A model generated the notes under the pieces. That model did no database searches. It saw only the letters and a list, made by a program, of their open reading frames with translations, and was not told where the DNA came from. This document shows positions 1 through 11,543 of a stretch of 64,000 nt of DNA, one piece after another. The first letter of the stretch is position 1. Every line of letters begins with the position of its first letter. Source of the stretch: Forficula auricularia (taxonomy: Eukaryota > Arthropoda > Insecta > Dermaptera > Forficulidae); NCBI GenBank assembly GCA_024734495.1, contig JALMQS010000615.1, positions 465,173-529,172 on the forward strand. Direction: 5' to 3'. The translations under genes and the position numbers were made by a program.

Positions 1-431
1 TGGCCAGCCGAGGCAGCCATTTGAATGAAATTATTTTCCATTATTAACCGGAAGGATTGTACTTTCAAATAAAAAAGAAATTTGAGAAAATATTCAGTAG
101 TTTTTTTTTATAGCATATAAAAAAAGTTATTTGGCGGACCCTATAGAAAAAAAAATAGTTTCCCGAAATTAAAGTAAGCTGAAACCCCTCTATTTACTGG
201 GCTATTCTGTCTATCTATAATAGTTTAGAAGTTATTACACATTTCATTCTTGACTCTGTCGTTTACCTTAAGAGTTTTTCTTGTAAAAGGGTAGGCATTC
301 CCTGCACAGTCGGACTCGAAAGCTGCGTAGATTCAAGGGGTTTCCAGTAAAATGATGAAAATGGTTAATTTTAGAGAAAAGTTTGATTAGAGGGAGAATA
401 GTTTCATTTAATTGTGATAATTTTTAAATTT
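1..431. other. AT-rich DNA, nothing recognised
   Basis: No open frame of interest, no repeat partner and no RNA-like fold was noticed. The sequence leads into the inverted-repeat block that starts near 432. Confidence 0.6.
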
Positions 432-810
432 ATTAGTAAACAAAGTAAACAATCTCAACAATCATAAATAAATAACATAATATTTACTTAATTGGATATT
501 AATTAGAATTTGTTTATTTTTTCAATAATAGATATATCCATATCATATTCAAATAAATTTCAAATACATAGGTAATACTTTATTACAAGGGTCTTCAAAC
601 TTTTTTCACAATAATCATATATTTCGGTTTAGTAGCCTGTCAAAAATACTTACGTACTGTTTGTCTGAAAATGGCTCTTAACGCCTATTGCTCAACATTT
701 GAATACCCTGTATTAAAATACCCTAGTAAATATATGTACTCAATAAATACAAGTATGAGTGTTTAGAGGTGAATCGTTCAGTACAAATTATACATATAAT
801 ATATACATAA

Positions 811-1389
811 TGTGACCTTCTCCGAGAAAAGGGACCTAGTGTGTCAAAAAACGGGTTTGGACTTAAGAGTGGATTCTGGTACCTAAAAGGGTGTAGAATA
901 AGATGAAATGAGTTAGATTTCTGATAAAAATTTATTTACCCCATAAAAACGTTCAAAACGAAACAACTTTGAGACATTGATAACACTCGTTATTACACAG
1001 TTGGCACCTTAAGAGTGGATTCTGGTACCCCAAAAGGGTAAGTAGAATAAGATGAAACAGAGTTAGATTTCTGATAAAAATCAGACAACTCCACAAAAAC
1101 GTTCAAAACGAAACAACTTTTGAGATATTGATAACACTCGTTATACAGTTGGCACAAGACTGAAGCGTCACTTTATTCTTTTCCTTTCTTATAGTTATTT
1201 TTACAAAAAATACGCCACCACATAGGCATGACGTCACCAAAGTCGGCACCCAATCATAACTAACCATACCAAATCGCATCTCCTAACTGAAGGTGTGTTC
1301 AACGTGATAATGCGTTATGAAACTTTAAATGCGTTTTTCTCAAAACTTCATTTTCACACACTAGGTCCCTTTTCTCGGAGAAGGTCACA
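811..1389. mobile_element. Non-autonomous TIR element, 579 bp
   Basis: Terminal inverted repeats of about 35 bp start TGTGACCTTCTCCGAGAAAA at 811-845 and return as the reverse complement at 1355-1389 with almost no mismatch. No transposase is present. The interior is largely a 146-bp tandem duplication. The target duplication is not clear because both flanks are TATA-rich. TIR identity is seen directly; superfamily is not assignable. Confidence 0.8.
862..1155. repeat. Tandem duplication of a ~147-bp unit
   Basis: Two adjacent units, 862-1007 and 1008-1155, both begin CTTAAGAGTGGATTCTGG and end ACAGTTGGCAC, with a few substitutions and small indels. The duplication lies wholly inside the TIR element at 811-1389. 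Confidence 0.85.
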
Positions 1390-1972
1390 TATATGTGTGT
1401 GTTTGTGTAAATGCATATACAATTATATACCTATAGTACATATTAATGGAGTCATGGTGAATAGCGTACTCTAATACATAGTATTGTTTTTTTAATGAAA
1501 ATGATGAGAGAACCAAAAAAATGCATCCCCTAAAGGCCTGGGTTGGCCCCTCCATCGTGAAAAGAAGAAGAAGAAGGGTTTTTATGGACTGGGTAGGGTT
1601 CGAAGGTATCTGTGGATACGGGTCTTATACAGCAACAGCAACAGCAGGTTCTCAAATGTTGACCAATAGGAGTTATAGGAGACCATTTTTAGACAAAAAG
1701 TACCAATTTTTATAAAAATTTTGAAAAAATGGTATTTTTGACATGCGCTAGTACCGGTTCTATTAAACCGAAATGGATGAAATTGTGAAAAAGTTTGAAG
1801 ATTCCTGTAATAAAGTATTACTTAATGTATTTGAAATTTATTTGAATATGATATGTGAATCGATTATTGAAAAAATAAACAAATTATAATTAATATCCAA
1901 TTAAGTAAATATTATTTATTTATATTTTAATTGTTGAGACTGTTTACTTTGTAAAAAATTGGAAAAAAGTGG

Positions 1973-3150
1973 TATTTTTGACAGGCGCTAGTACCAGTTC
2001 CACTAAACCTAAAAGAATGAAATTGTTATCATTTTACGCAGAATTTAAAGAGCTTTAATTGATCCAACAGATATCTTTTTGATTTGTTAAGCGATTTTAG
2101 AATTATTCACGAAAAACTGAAAAAAAACCTCTCATTTTGAGGCGTGCTGTGCAAATTCCACAAGTTAGATTTGGGGGAAAACTTAGAGTAGTAATATTGA
2201 GGGATTTTTGTTTATTTTAATAAGATTCCAGCGGCGGAGGGGGGTGTTGTTCCTTTTCGCGTATGACAATTAATCCTCTACGGTGATTTAATTAATTCTC
2301 TAGTAGTTAGTTCGAAACTTCCTTAGAATAATATATTCTATAATGCATTATTCTCTAGCCTGATTCTTGAGTGAAGGAAGAATCTCTTCTCTTTAATGTT
2401 TGTCCCACAAGTCTCTATAAACTGATTATCATTTCAATTGAGTTAACAAAATTCATTTTAACATAAATTATTTAACGCAATATATACTGGTATACTCCAG
2501 AGAGAGAGAGAGAGCACTTGTCGTCATCGTTTACAAGTAGATTTGAATTTTATTCCTTTGATGTGAAAGGTTAAAGGTTGGCCAAACTGGCGTTTAATTA
2601 AAATTAAAGTACTTGTGTGTGGTTGGTCGGTTGCCTGACTGGCTGACTGGCCGGTTTACTCAACAACTCTGCTATATGTACTTGTCACTCGCAGAATTAG
2701 GCAACTTCTAGTTGCTTCAATTTTACCGGAAATATCGATACTTAACTAATAGGGTCGCCAACTTAAGCGTTTCACCCCCCCCTAAATTTAGGGGTAAAAA
2801 AAATTGAACAGGGTTTTTTTAGGGATTTTTTTTAATAGTCCAGACAAATTACGATTTTAACAAGGAATAATTCCCGGTAATGATTTTATTGCTGGAATAC
2901 CTTTATTCGTACTCCAATATTACTACCCTAAGTTTCCCCCCAAATCTGTGTTGTGGAAATTTTTCTACGCGCCTCAAAATGAGAAAATTCCGGAGTTTTT
3001 TTAAGTTTTTATTGAATAACTCTAAAACGGATTATCAAATCAAAAAGATATATATTAGATAAATTAAAGCTCTTTAAATTCTGCGTAAAATGATAACAAT
3101 TTCATTCTTTTAGGTTTATTAGAACCGGTACTAGCGTCTGTCAAAAATGG
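1973..3150. mobile_element. Long-TIR element, arms ~235 bp
   Basis: The left arm 1973-2210 runs from TTTTTGACAGGCGCTAGTAC through an AAAGAGCTTTAATT block to a GGGGGAAAACTTAG block. The right arm 2912-3150 is its reverse complement. The terminal GACAGGCGCTAGTACC motif is shared with the elements at 1735 and 3375-4075, so these belong to one family. The middle (2211-2911) has no coding potential and includes a short GA run near 2500 and an ordinary 60-codon frame at 2880 that is just the inverted arm. Confidence 0.7.
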
Positions 3151-3263
3151 CACTTTTTTACAAAGTAAACAATCTCAACAATTAAGATATAAATAAATAA
3201 CATAATATTTACTTAATTGGATATTATTAAAATGTGTTTATTTTTTCAATAATCGATTCACAT

Positions 3264-4080
3264 ATTCTGGAATACCTTTATTGGTACTCCAATATTACTA
3301 CCCTAAGTTTCCCCCCAAATCTGTGTTGTGGAAAATTTCGGAGTTTTTTAAGTTTTTCTTGAATAACTCTAAAACGGCTTATCAAATCAAAAAGATATCT
3401 ATTAGATAAATTAAAGCTCTTTAAATTCTGCGTTAAATAATAACAATTTCATCTATTTAGGTTAAATAGAACAGGTACTAGCGACTGTCAAAAAACAGCC
3501 CCCCGGGGTCACTTTTTGAATATCCCTAAAACTATTACTTTTTTCGATTTTTTCCCCGTTTTGACCATGAAGGATCATATTTTGGACAAAGACCATTCTA
3601 TACATTTAGATTAAATTTGGTACAATTTAAATTCATTCTAATTGGATATTGGTAACATTAGGTTGAAGTTTTGAAAAAATCGCAGTTTTTCTTTCATTAA
3701 ATGAAAACCACAATGAGATATTAATCCAGTTTCTAGAATGAGTGGTTTTCATTTTATGAAGGAAAAAACTGCGATTTTTTCAAAACTTCAACCTAATGTT
3801 ACCAATATCCAATTAAAATGAAACTTTATTTAAATTATAGCAAATTTAATATAGAATGGTCTTTGTCGAAAAAGTGCTCCTTCATGGTCAAAATGGGGAA
3901 ATTTGGTAAAACTGTACTAATTTTAGGGATATTCAAAAGTGATCCTGGTGGTTGTTTTTTGACAGGCGATAGTACCGATTCTATTAAACCTAAATAGATG
4001 AAACTGTTATCATTTAACGCGTAATTTAAAGAGCTTTAATTTAGATAATTGATATCTTTTTGATTTGATAAGCCGTATAT
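3264..4080. mobile_element. Near-palindromic foldback element
   Basis: Arms 3375-3710 and 3743-4075 are reverse complements about a centre near 3726, with a loop of roughly 30 bp, so most of the ~700 bp can fold back on itself. The outer 120 bp of each arm is the same terminal sequence as in the 1973-3150 element. The upstream piece 3264-3374 repeats 2885-3030. There is no transposase. Arm divergence is modest, with scattered single-base changes and short indels. Confidence 0.8.
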
Positions 4081-4199
4081 CACAACATAACATCTAAAAG
4101 CTGACCAGCTTATAATTCATTTTTATTTGAATTATATCAATTTATTTATCTATATTTTAAAGGAAAAAAAACTATACTACATTAAAAAAAATGTTTAAT

Positions 4200-4800
4200 T
4201 TTGGCCATTTTAGGGGTTTTGTCATCACTCTTAGGGGAAAAATTCAAGGGTTAGCGACCCTGTATACTTAAGTATATACGATGCATAAATGCATGCGCAG
4301 TGCCGTATCTAGCCTATTATGGTCGCCAAAGTTGCACGGAGGGTATTTTTAGAGGGGGGGGGATTTTTAGGGGGTGTAAAAGCCTTTCCATGCATATTTC
4401 CAAATTTTTACTATATAAATATTTTAATTTTTTTTTATTTATAATAAATACCCAAGTTTTCAGATGTCTGCTACTTTCTAAATCATTTTTATTCGAATAT
4501 CGTTAATTTATTTATCTATATTTTAAGCAAAAAACTGCATTTTCGAAATACCCTACATTTTATGAAATATCAGTTTAGGGTTTTTTTTGTTTAAATCCGG
4601 TCTTTTTAGGAGGTTTTGACCTTTGACATCACTCTTAGGGAAAAATTCAAGTGTTGGCAACACTGAAAATACCATACATTTTAAAAATATCAGTTTAGAG
4701 TTTTTTCCTCGCTAAATTTTTTGCTTTTTTAGTGGTTTTTGGCATCACTCTTAGGGAGGGGGAGGGGGATTTTTTGGTTTTAGCGACCCTGACCCCTGAT
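4200..4800 (+). repeat. Degenerate direct repeats (CATCACTCTTAGGG motif)
   Basis: A motif reading TTTTG-CATCACTCTTAGGG followed by AAATTCAAG-GTTAGC-ACCCTG occurs near 4217-4263, 4613-4663 and 4733-4792, and a related AGGGTCGCCAACTTAAG stretch lies at 2754. Spacing is irregular. The short open frame at 4300-4506 falls between copies and looks random. Confidence 0.5.
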
Positions 4801-5449
4801 GCTTGGGACTAAATTAATAAATAGGTAATTAAATAATAATGTAAACAATTGATATATTTTCGTAAGAAATTAATTATATTTATTAAAAATTTTAGGGATT
4901 CTTTAAATTAACTTTTTCTATTATTTTTACTTTGCGTTTATTTTATTTCGAGTGCATTTTCAGACCCCCCTGTGTGGGTGCACCTGTTGCACTTTTCAAC
5001 TGAATGCTTGCATGAACAAAAATTTACTCTGACAAGTAGTGCATAACTTGGTAGATTTAACAGGCATAACCACCACAAAAAACTTTAATAAATTGACTAA
5101 ATGTATATATATTTACTGTTCAAAACATATATAAAAAGCAAACTTTGTTATTATACAATTTAAAAACAATGTTAATAATAAAAGTTTCTAGAGGTGTTTA
5201 TTGAATTTTAATTGAAAGGATAAAAAAAAACTCATGCAAAAAAAAACTTTTAGAAAAATTAAAAAATGTATAATATATAGATATATATTGAGTGTGTAGA
5301 CCATACGAATTTCACTTACTACTTCTCCAATATACATATTTTCCACATTCAAATTGATTCACCGTAAACTAAAAACGCGATAAATGAATTCTAGTTTACA
5401 AGATCGTAGGAAATTGGATAAATCAATCAATCACAAAGTGTTATATAGG
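4801..5449. other. AT-rich DNA, nothing recognised
   Basis: No repeat partner elsewhere in the window, coding frame or RNA fold was noticed. Confidence 0.55.
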
Positions 5450-5450
5450 G

Positions 5451-6545
5451 TCACCCATATCTTTTTGACGATTTCAATCTTAAATAAAATCAGTTAAAAC
5501 GCGGGAGTGAAACGGTAGTGCGCTCTATAGGTAGCGTAAAAGTGGAAATTTCGTTTTGTATAGGATAGAACAGTGGTTCCCAACCTTTTGTGGCCCATCT
5601 CCCCTTTCTGGAGGTTGACTAACACCTATCGCCACCCTTTTAATTTTCAATTGAATGTCTAATTTTAATTTGAACTTAAGTGTAAATAATAAAGCAGTTG
5701 TATTATTTCAAACAATTTTATTACCGTATATAAAAACAACGAAAGCAGTTTTATCCGGTCACTCTTAAATAAAATAAGAAAAAATTAAATTAAAATGTAC
5801 ATTTTTTTCTAAAAACATAGAAGTGAAATAATTAACTAAGATTGATGTACATTTAAAAAACAGGTAGTACATGTTTTCATTTTTAAATTGGAATCCGGAA
5901 AAATTAAGAAAGTTGACAGTTAAAATTTGAAAAAATAATTGAAAGTTTTCAAACTTTGTTATTGTTTTATTTTACTTTTTCAATGGCTGCCTTGTGCTTG
6001 GTGGATTTCAGTTAAAGCTTCAATATCCAGCTTTATGTTCGTCAAGTTCAGGCGCAAGTCTCCTTTGAGGCATATGTCAAATGCCAACTTATATTGTACA
6101 GTACTATTTTAATCCCCCCCCTTTGAATACTCATCGACCCCCTGATAACCCAAATCGCCCACTTGGGGGGGATCGCCCCCAGGTTGTGATAGAAGAACCA
6201 TGGCTCTTTTCAAGAAGGAAATAGAGTGCGAGTTTTGAAAACGTTTTGCGATCCTCCTCGAGGACGTATTCTTCAAAGTGCAATAATATCTTTTGCACTT
6301 TGCGGAATACGTTACCGAGGTGATATCGCAAAACGTGTTCGAAACTCGCGTTCCACGCATTTCACAGATTCACTACAACGAAAATAGCACTCTACTTACT
6401 TCTTGAAATGATCCATGGTTTTTCTATCCTATACAAAACGAAATTTCCACTTTTACTCTACCGATAGAGAGCGTCAGCGTTTATCTCCCGAGCTTTTAAC
6501 AGATTTTATTTAAGATTGAAATCGTCAAAAAGATATGGGTTACCA
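5451..6545. mobile_element. Foldback element interrupted by a hAT-like insertion
   Basis: Outer arms 5451-5570 and 6424-6545 are inverted copies. Both contain ATCTTTTTGACGATTTCAAT-type sequence and a TTTCGTTTTGTATAGGATAGAA block. Removing 5571-6194 joins the left arm to 6195-6290, which is the inverted copy of 6300-6423. The whole foldback therefore has a centre near 6290, inside the strong inner stem 6230-6350 (CGTTTTGCGAT / ATCGCAAAACG). No transposase is encoded. Open frames at 6109-6360 on the minus strand arise from the inner palindrome and are not genes. Confidence 0.8.
5571..6186. mobile_element. hAT-like non-autonomous element
   Basis: The left end CAGTGGTTCCCAACCTTTT is the classic hAT (Charlie-type) terminus. 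The right end carries the usual GGGGGCGATC-type block followed by CAGGTTG. An 8-bp target duplication (GGATAGAA at 5563-5570, TGATAGAA at 6187-6194, 7 of 8 identical) flanks it. The intact site survives in the opposite arm of the host foldback near 6415-6432. The right TIR should continue GGAACCACTG but stops about 10 bases short, so the element cannot be transposition-competent. No transposase frame was found. Confidence 0.75.
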
Positions 6546-6739
6546 TATATTAAATAGTTTGCAGGCGGTCTTGCGATAACGCAGAGAATTGTTCAAAAGT
6601 CAAATAAATTAAAATGTCTATATTTTGTTTAGGAATTTTTATATATAATTTGTATAAATTATTGAATAGTAGAACAAAGGGATTAAAACGAACTTACAAT
6701 AAAGATAAAGAATTCTGGAACTGGTTGAGACATGCGTCG

Positions 6740-7392
6740 TAATAATCCTGTTAGAAACCTGGATAGAAGGAGAGAAAGAACAAAGAATGAGAGGAAGGAT
6801 TTAGGACCGGAATACAGGATATGGACAGACCCTGCGTTGAGAATAAAAAAAAGGGAAGAGCTAGGGGAGGACAATTAATAGGGATAAAAAAAGTATAGAG
6901 ATGAAAGAAGAAATTGATAAATGGAAATATGGAATGACCGTAAAATATAAAGAGAAAGAAGGGCGAGATATCAAGATATTAACGGTATATAACAATGAAA
7001 GGATGGAACAACTGAGAAGAACTAGAAAATATCATTTACCGGAAATTCAGAAAGACAATGAAATAATAATACTAGGCGATTTCAATGCCAGGGTAGGTGA
7101 AAATATTATAAGCATTGAGGAAGACGAAGAGGAAGGTGAAGAAATGATAAGAAGGTCACAAGATAAAATTATGAACAGTGAAGGAAGAAAATTACTAGAT
7201 TTTTGTAGAGACAGCGGTCTAAAAATATGGAATGGGAGAACGAAAAGCAGAGACAAGCGGGGAAAATATACTTACATTGGAGCAAGGGGTCTTCAGTAAT
7301 AGACTATGTGATCACTAAGGAAAATCTTGACAGAGAAATAATAGTAGACATGGAGGTGATAACTAGAGGTGATTCGGACCATATACTCTGGT
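6740..7392 (+). pseudogene. LINE endonuclease domain (EEP family) remnant
   Basis: This is the apurinic-like endonuclease domain that nicks target DNA in target-primed reverse transcription. Visible motifs in order are L-L-E-T-W at 6748-6762 (catalytic Glu), R-A-R-G-G-Q-L-I-G near 6857-6885, I-L-G-D-F-N-A-R-V-G near 7069-7098 (catalytic Asp and Asn), S-V-I-D-Y-V-I near 7293-7313, and S-D-H at 7374-7382 (catalytic His). The longest continuous piece is the 132-codon frame 6901-7299. A one-base frameshift near 7286 separates it from the S-D-H block, which ends in a stop at 7392. Key residues remain readable, but the domain is not expressible as one protein. Confidence 0.88.
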
Positions 7393-8309
7393 AACAACAA
7401 TTAAGAGAAACATAGATATAGAGGAAGAAGATAGAAAAGGAGAGGGAAACACAAGGTGGGAATGGGATGAAAGAAAAAGGAAAAATATAGAAAAATAATG
7501 AGAAGGAGATGGAAGGAAGCGAAGGAAAAAAATCTGGAAATGGACATGGACAAGCTAAACGAAATAATAATCAATGCTGTGGAAGAACTAAACTTAAGGA
7601 AAAAGGAAAAAAGAAGGCAGGTGATCAAAAATACGAAAAACTAAAAAAAAGAAATGCTAGAGACACTGAGAAAATTTGAAAAAACAAATAGAAGAAGATA
7701 GAGTGGAATATGGTGTAAGGAAAAAAAAACTGAAAGAGAGAAAAAAAGAAATACAGAAAGAAAAAAGCAGAAAAAATTTGGAAAGAAGTTAAACAAAGCA
7801 AAAATAATACAGATTTTTGGAAAACAGTGAATAAACTAAAGTAGGAAAAGAAAGAGTGGAGTGTGAAGAGGACGAGTTAAGAAGTCACTTCATGGAAACA
7901 CCTGGAAGGCAGCGGAGAAAAACAGCAGCAGTTGCATGATAATTGAAAGGTAGGCAGAAATGAAAGACAGCGAGGAACAAGGAGGAAATGGAAATGAATA
8001 GAGAAATAGAAAGCGGAGAATTGGAAGAGCTAAAGACTTAAAAAAAGAAGGCACCAGTGAAGCTTGGTCTGCAAAATATGAATTTACAAAAGTTACCTGA
8101 AGAAATGAAAAACGAACTACTATAAGGTGACAGACGCTATATGGAAGAGGGCAAAATACCTGATGATGGAGGAAGCAAGGATTTTCCAGCCATATGATCA
8201 GACTCAAGGAAAATCAGCCAACTATAGGGGATTTCACTTCTTAATAGTGCCTACAAATTGATGTGTCAATAATGACAAGATTGCAGGTATGGCTAGAGAA
8301 AAAAAGATC

Positions 8310-9260
8310 ATAAAGGAAAGTCAATCTGGATTTAGACAGGGAAGAGGAACTAGGGACAACCTATTTGTATTGAACACTCTAATTGAAAACAAATTAAAAA
8401 ACTAAAGGAAGGCTTTTTGTACTGTTTTTGGACTTAGAAAAACATTTGATAAGGTCAACAGGAGGAAACTAATAGAAAAAATAAAAAAATGCAGGTACAA
8501 GGAAGAATGCTAAGGTATATAAAAGCAGTATATGAAGAAACATCGAATGGAAAATATTAAAGGAAATGAAGAAGGAAATAAATTCTGGACATCGAGAGGG
8601 GTGAGGCAGGGATGCCCGATGAGTCCAGTTCTATTCAACATGTATATAAATGACATGGAGAAAGAATGGACGGAAAGAAACTTAGGAGGACGGTAATCGG
8701 GAATAAAAAGATATACTGTCTGAAATATGCTGACGACATAGCAGTAGTATCCGATACAGAAGAGGGATTGAGAGAGATGATAATAAATTTAGTAAAATAC
8801 ACAAAAAAGAACGATCTGGAAATCAATTGTAAAAAGTCAAAAATAATTTGTTTTAGGAAGAGGGGGAGGAGGGGGAAGAAAAGAAACTGGTTAATGGAAA
8901 AAGAAAAAATCGAAGAAGTCAAGAAAATATATCAAATGCCCAGGATATAGAATAAATTCAAGAAACAATCACAATGAACATATAAAAGAACAAAAAGCAA
9001 AAGCAAAAGAATTATACACCACATGGAGTATAATAAAAAGAACAAGAATGGCTTCATTCGCAAAGAAATTCTACCTTTTCGAGTCCCTAATAAAATCAAT
9101 CTTAATGTATGGAGTGGAACTATGGGGTTGGGAAGAAAAAATAGAAGTGGAAAAAACACAAGGGGAATATATCAAGCTAATAATGGGGATAGACAGAAAC
9201 ACTCCGGATTATATGGAGAGGAGAAACGGGGAGATCAAACCTATATGTCTACCAGGCTAA
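8310..9260 (+). pseudogene. LINE reverse transcriptase and C-terminal remnant
   Basis: Reverse transcriptase motifs appear in order: S-G-F-R-Q-G-R-G-T-R-D-N near 8322-8357, a frameshifted D-L-E-K-x-F-D-K-V block near 8430-8460, F-W-T-S-R-G-V-R-Q-G-C-P-M-S-P-V-L-F-N near 8583-8639, and the catalytic Y-A-D-D at 8726-8737 inside the frame 8666-8950. A C-terminal piece at 9048-9260 includes E-L-W-G-W and G-I-D-R-N-T-P. In-frame stops (for example after the R-D-N block and near 8697) and frameshifts make it inactive. Order and spacing match the upstream endonuclease remnant, so both come from one element. Confidence 0.88.
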
Positions 9261-9720
9261 AAGATTGATGAAATATATGCTAAAGATTGAAAGAAATGGA
9301 GGATGACAGATGGCCGAGAAGACATAATGCAGGAAATAATTAGAGGAATCAGAGTAAAAATGAAACAAGATAGGAAACAGTTGTGCAGAAAAAGGTGGAA
9401 TGGCTGGGGAGAGCCCACAATAGTTCACGAATAAACCGAACATAAGCAGATGGAAGGGCGCATCTGGACAAGGGCCAGATGCGGAAATATTACAACAAAG
9501 GAACAAGAGAGGAAGAGGCAACAGTACAGAAGGGAGAAAGGGAGAGGACCGAGAAGCTGTGGAAGAGCATGGTGGAGCCACTATGAGGGAGGAAGGATGG
9601 AAGATGACGTAATAGGACGGATGAAGGAAGAAAGACGGGATAGAAAGAGAGAAAGAAGGGAGAAGAACAAAACCATTAAATAAAATCCAAAAATTATCTG
9701 TTTTAAACATAGTAAAAGAA

Positions 9721-10540
9721 AGTACTGAAGCCCCGCGATTCGGGCATGTACTATAAATGTGAATTTTTAATAAATATGTATGTGATTTGAGAATTTTGAA
9801 AAAATTATGATTTTAATACTTTGTAAAATGTTCTAATTTTGTTAAATCTAAATTTAATTGAATATTGGAATATATTTGGTAAAATTATTATATAAAATTG
9901 AATTGAATATTTAAAATTACATGGATGATAAAGCTGTTGATACTTAAACTTTTGTAAAAGCAAGGAGTTTTACTAAAGCGAGTGCTATAAAACATTTCAA
10001 AACGTGCTTTTTATAAAACTTTTTCTTTTTCTACATTTTGTAATATATATATATGTTGTTTAAAGATATAAGACAAGTTTATTAATTAAGTTAAATGGCA
10101 AAACTTGCAAATTATGTATGTTACATGTTATTAAATAAAAAGCAAAAAAAACAAAGGGATCCTGATGAGTTCCAGGTATAATGGGTGTTAGTGGTGGGGG
10201 GTGAACGCTATTGTGATGCGGTAGGGGTTGGTTGTTGGAAGGTAAGGGGAATGCCCCTTAACCCCAACTGTTGGTCCAACCACGAGGGAAAGCAAGGTAT
10301 TGGAAGTGTGTGACAAAAAGTATGTGAGCAAACCATGATTTGGTGGTAGCTGAATTACTTCGATTCGGGTTGGCGCATATATAACATTCAACGAATATTG
10401 TCGCTCACGGGATTACACGCGCCAACTCGTCTCTCAATAATTCATTGATTTATTATTTCATTATAAATAGATTGATTCACGTAGTGTACAGTGTGTTTGA
10501 CAATTTGACTGTTGTTTACTTAAAGTATTATTACTCATAT
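9721..10540. other. AT-rich flank, nothing recognised
   Basis: Low-complexity AT-rich sequence to about 10150, then a moderately GC stretch 10180-10400. A 67-codon minus-strand frame there has no recognisable motif. Confidence 0.5.
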
Positions 10541-11042
10541 TAAAGTATTGTTTATTTGAACAAACTACTATGTATGAGGTCGCAGTGCCATCTAGCGGTG
10601 AGCGCTAGGACTGGACCGGACAATGGGTATGCATTGACCAGTAATTATATCATTAAGAAATAACGAGAGAGGAATGACCGACGAGTTCAGAGTTCAGAGA
10701 GCGATAAAACACAAGGAAGTCTTCTCTGAGGCAAGATACACATAGGGTCTATTCCGAGTCTTCTCTAGGCAAGAGACAAGAAGAACAACTATTCTATTCT
10801 GAGCCACAGGAGAGAGATTTTTATCATTATTACTATCAGAGAGAGCGAATAACTGCCAATTCTCCATATATACAAGTTCCTTCTTCATCGAGCACCTAGG
10901 TTGCACCCCGGTTACTTCATTTTATTTGATATACGTCCTTCTTGAGGAAAAGTTACTGCCGTACGAAGCGCACACCGCTAAATATATACAATTATATACA
11001 TTGAGCACCAGAGAAGCACACCTTCGGATACGGTCCTCAAAC

Positions 11043-11045
<3 letters not shown>
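10541..11045. other. Unrecognised GC-moderate block with a CTCF-like site
   Basis: Balanced composition and GAGAG-type runs set this stretch apart from its surroundings. It could be part of an LTR or an unrecognised transposon, but no partner copy or terminal motif is visible. The minus-strand frame 10694-10906 shows no domain. Confidence 0.35.
10583..10600 (-). promoter_or_regulatory. CTCF-consensus-like site
   Basis: The minus strand reads CACCGCTAGATGGCACTG, which fits the CCRSYAGRKGGCRS-style CTCF core at nearly every position. A weaker match (GGC changed to GTC) lies at 12462-12478. Similar motifs also occur by chance or inside transposons, so function is inference only. Confidence 0.3.

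Positions 11046-11106
<61 letters not shown>
11046..11106. repeat. (TA)n microsatellite, 61 bp
   Basis: Uninterrupted AT dinucleotides, directly abutting the GC-rich Helitron-like end. They generate the repeated Y-I codons in two spurious frames. Confidence 0.98.
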
Positions 11107-11107
<1 letters not shown>

Positions 11108-11420
11108 GAGCTTTTCGTGCGTGCCTTCGGCACGCCCTCGAAGCTCGGCCCTCCGGGCTGGTGCCCTGGCGGGCAGCGTCTCGGTCCAAAAATCTTATTC
11201 CTCTTAAAAAAACCACACTCCAAATGTATACCCGTAAACTACCGAAAATACATCGTCTCTTAAAAGTTTCGCCTCTTTAATTTTTGAGTGGCCTGGGGGG
11301 GGGAGGAACAATTATCAATATATTTAATGTTTCTTAATTTAAAATGAATTGGAGTCTTTCATTTCAAAATTCGAGTCCAAATTAGAATTATATTTCAAAT
11401 TTGCCTGGTTAATGAAAATC
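11107..11420 (-). mobile_element. Helitron-like repeat, minus orientation (copy 1)
   Basis: On the minus strand the sequence runs into two GC-rich hairpins, GCCCGGAGGGC-type and then GCGTGCCGAAGGCACGC, followed by ACGAAAAGCTC and the end at the TA array. Hairpin-then-terminus architecture is typical of Helitron 3' ends, although a clean CTRR is missing. A second copy lies in plus orientation at 42095-42698. Relative to it, copy 1 lacks about 300 bp between the TTTCGCCTC and TTTTTGAGTGG blocks (near 11275). Confidence 0.6.
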
Positions 11421-11543
11421 GATTGGAGTCATCAGTTTAAAATCCGAGCTGACAATTATATTTCAAATTTGCCTCGTTAATTAATATATATTTAATTTTA
11501 AATTTAGGGAACGAAGAAAAGTTTATTTTTATTACAGACAAAA

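Larger units (their letters stand above)
432..1957. repeat. Long inverted repeat with a nested TIR element
   Basis: The left arm (about 432-650) is matched in inverted order by the right arm (about 1733-1957). Both carry AAACAAAGTAAACAATCTCAA-type sequence and end in TTTTTGACA with a GCTAGTACCGGTTCTATTAAAC segment or a relic of it. The arm sequence recurs at 3155-3262, so this is a repeat family rather than a local duplication. A second inverted-repeat element (811-1389) lies inside. The segment 1390-1732 between the nested element and the right arm shows nothing recognisable. The family is unknown; a non-autonomous DNA element is most likely. Confidence 0.7.
6660..9720 (+). mobile_element. 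Degenerate LINE (non-LTR retrotransposon)
   Basis: Endonuclease, reverse transcriptase and C-terminal motifs appear in order and in the same direction, spread over three frames and broken by many frameshifts and stops. The sense strand is strikingly purine-rich (A and G), which produces the long minus-strand shadow frames at 7047-8922 and 9249-9710. An endonuclease of the apurinic type and an R-Q-G-C-P / Y-A-D-D reverse transcriptase place it among EN-bearing LINEs. The C-terminal Y-G-V-E-L-W-G-W segment near 9108 resembles LINEs I recall from ant genomes, but the clade was not established. The 3' end is placed near 9720, where coding-like sequence gives way to AT-rich DNA; no clear tail or target duplication was found. 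Confidence 0.9.

Noticed and set aside
7047..9710. Minus-strand frames up to 153 codons
   Set aside because: Antisense shadows of the purine-rich LINE; they are Ser/Phe/Leu/Pro-rich by complementarity.
10926..11223. 93- and 81-codon frames with Y-I repeats
   Set aside because: They read through the (TA)n microsatellite and the GC-rich Helitron-like end.
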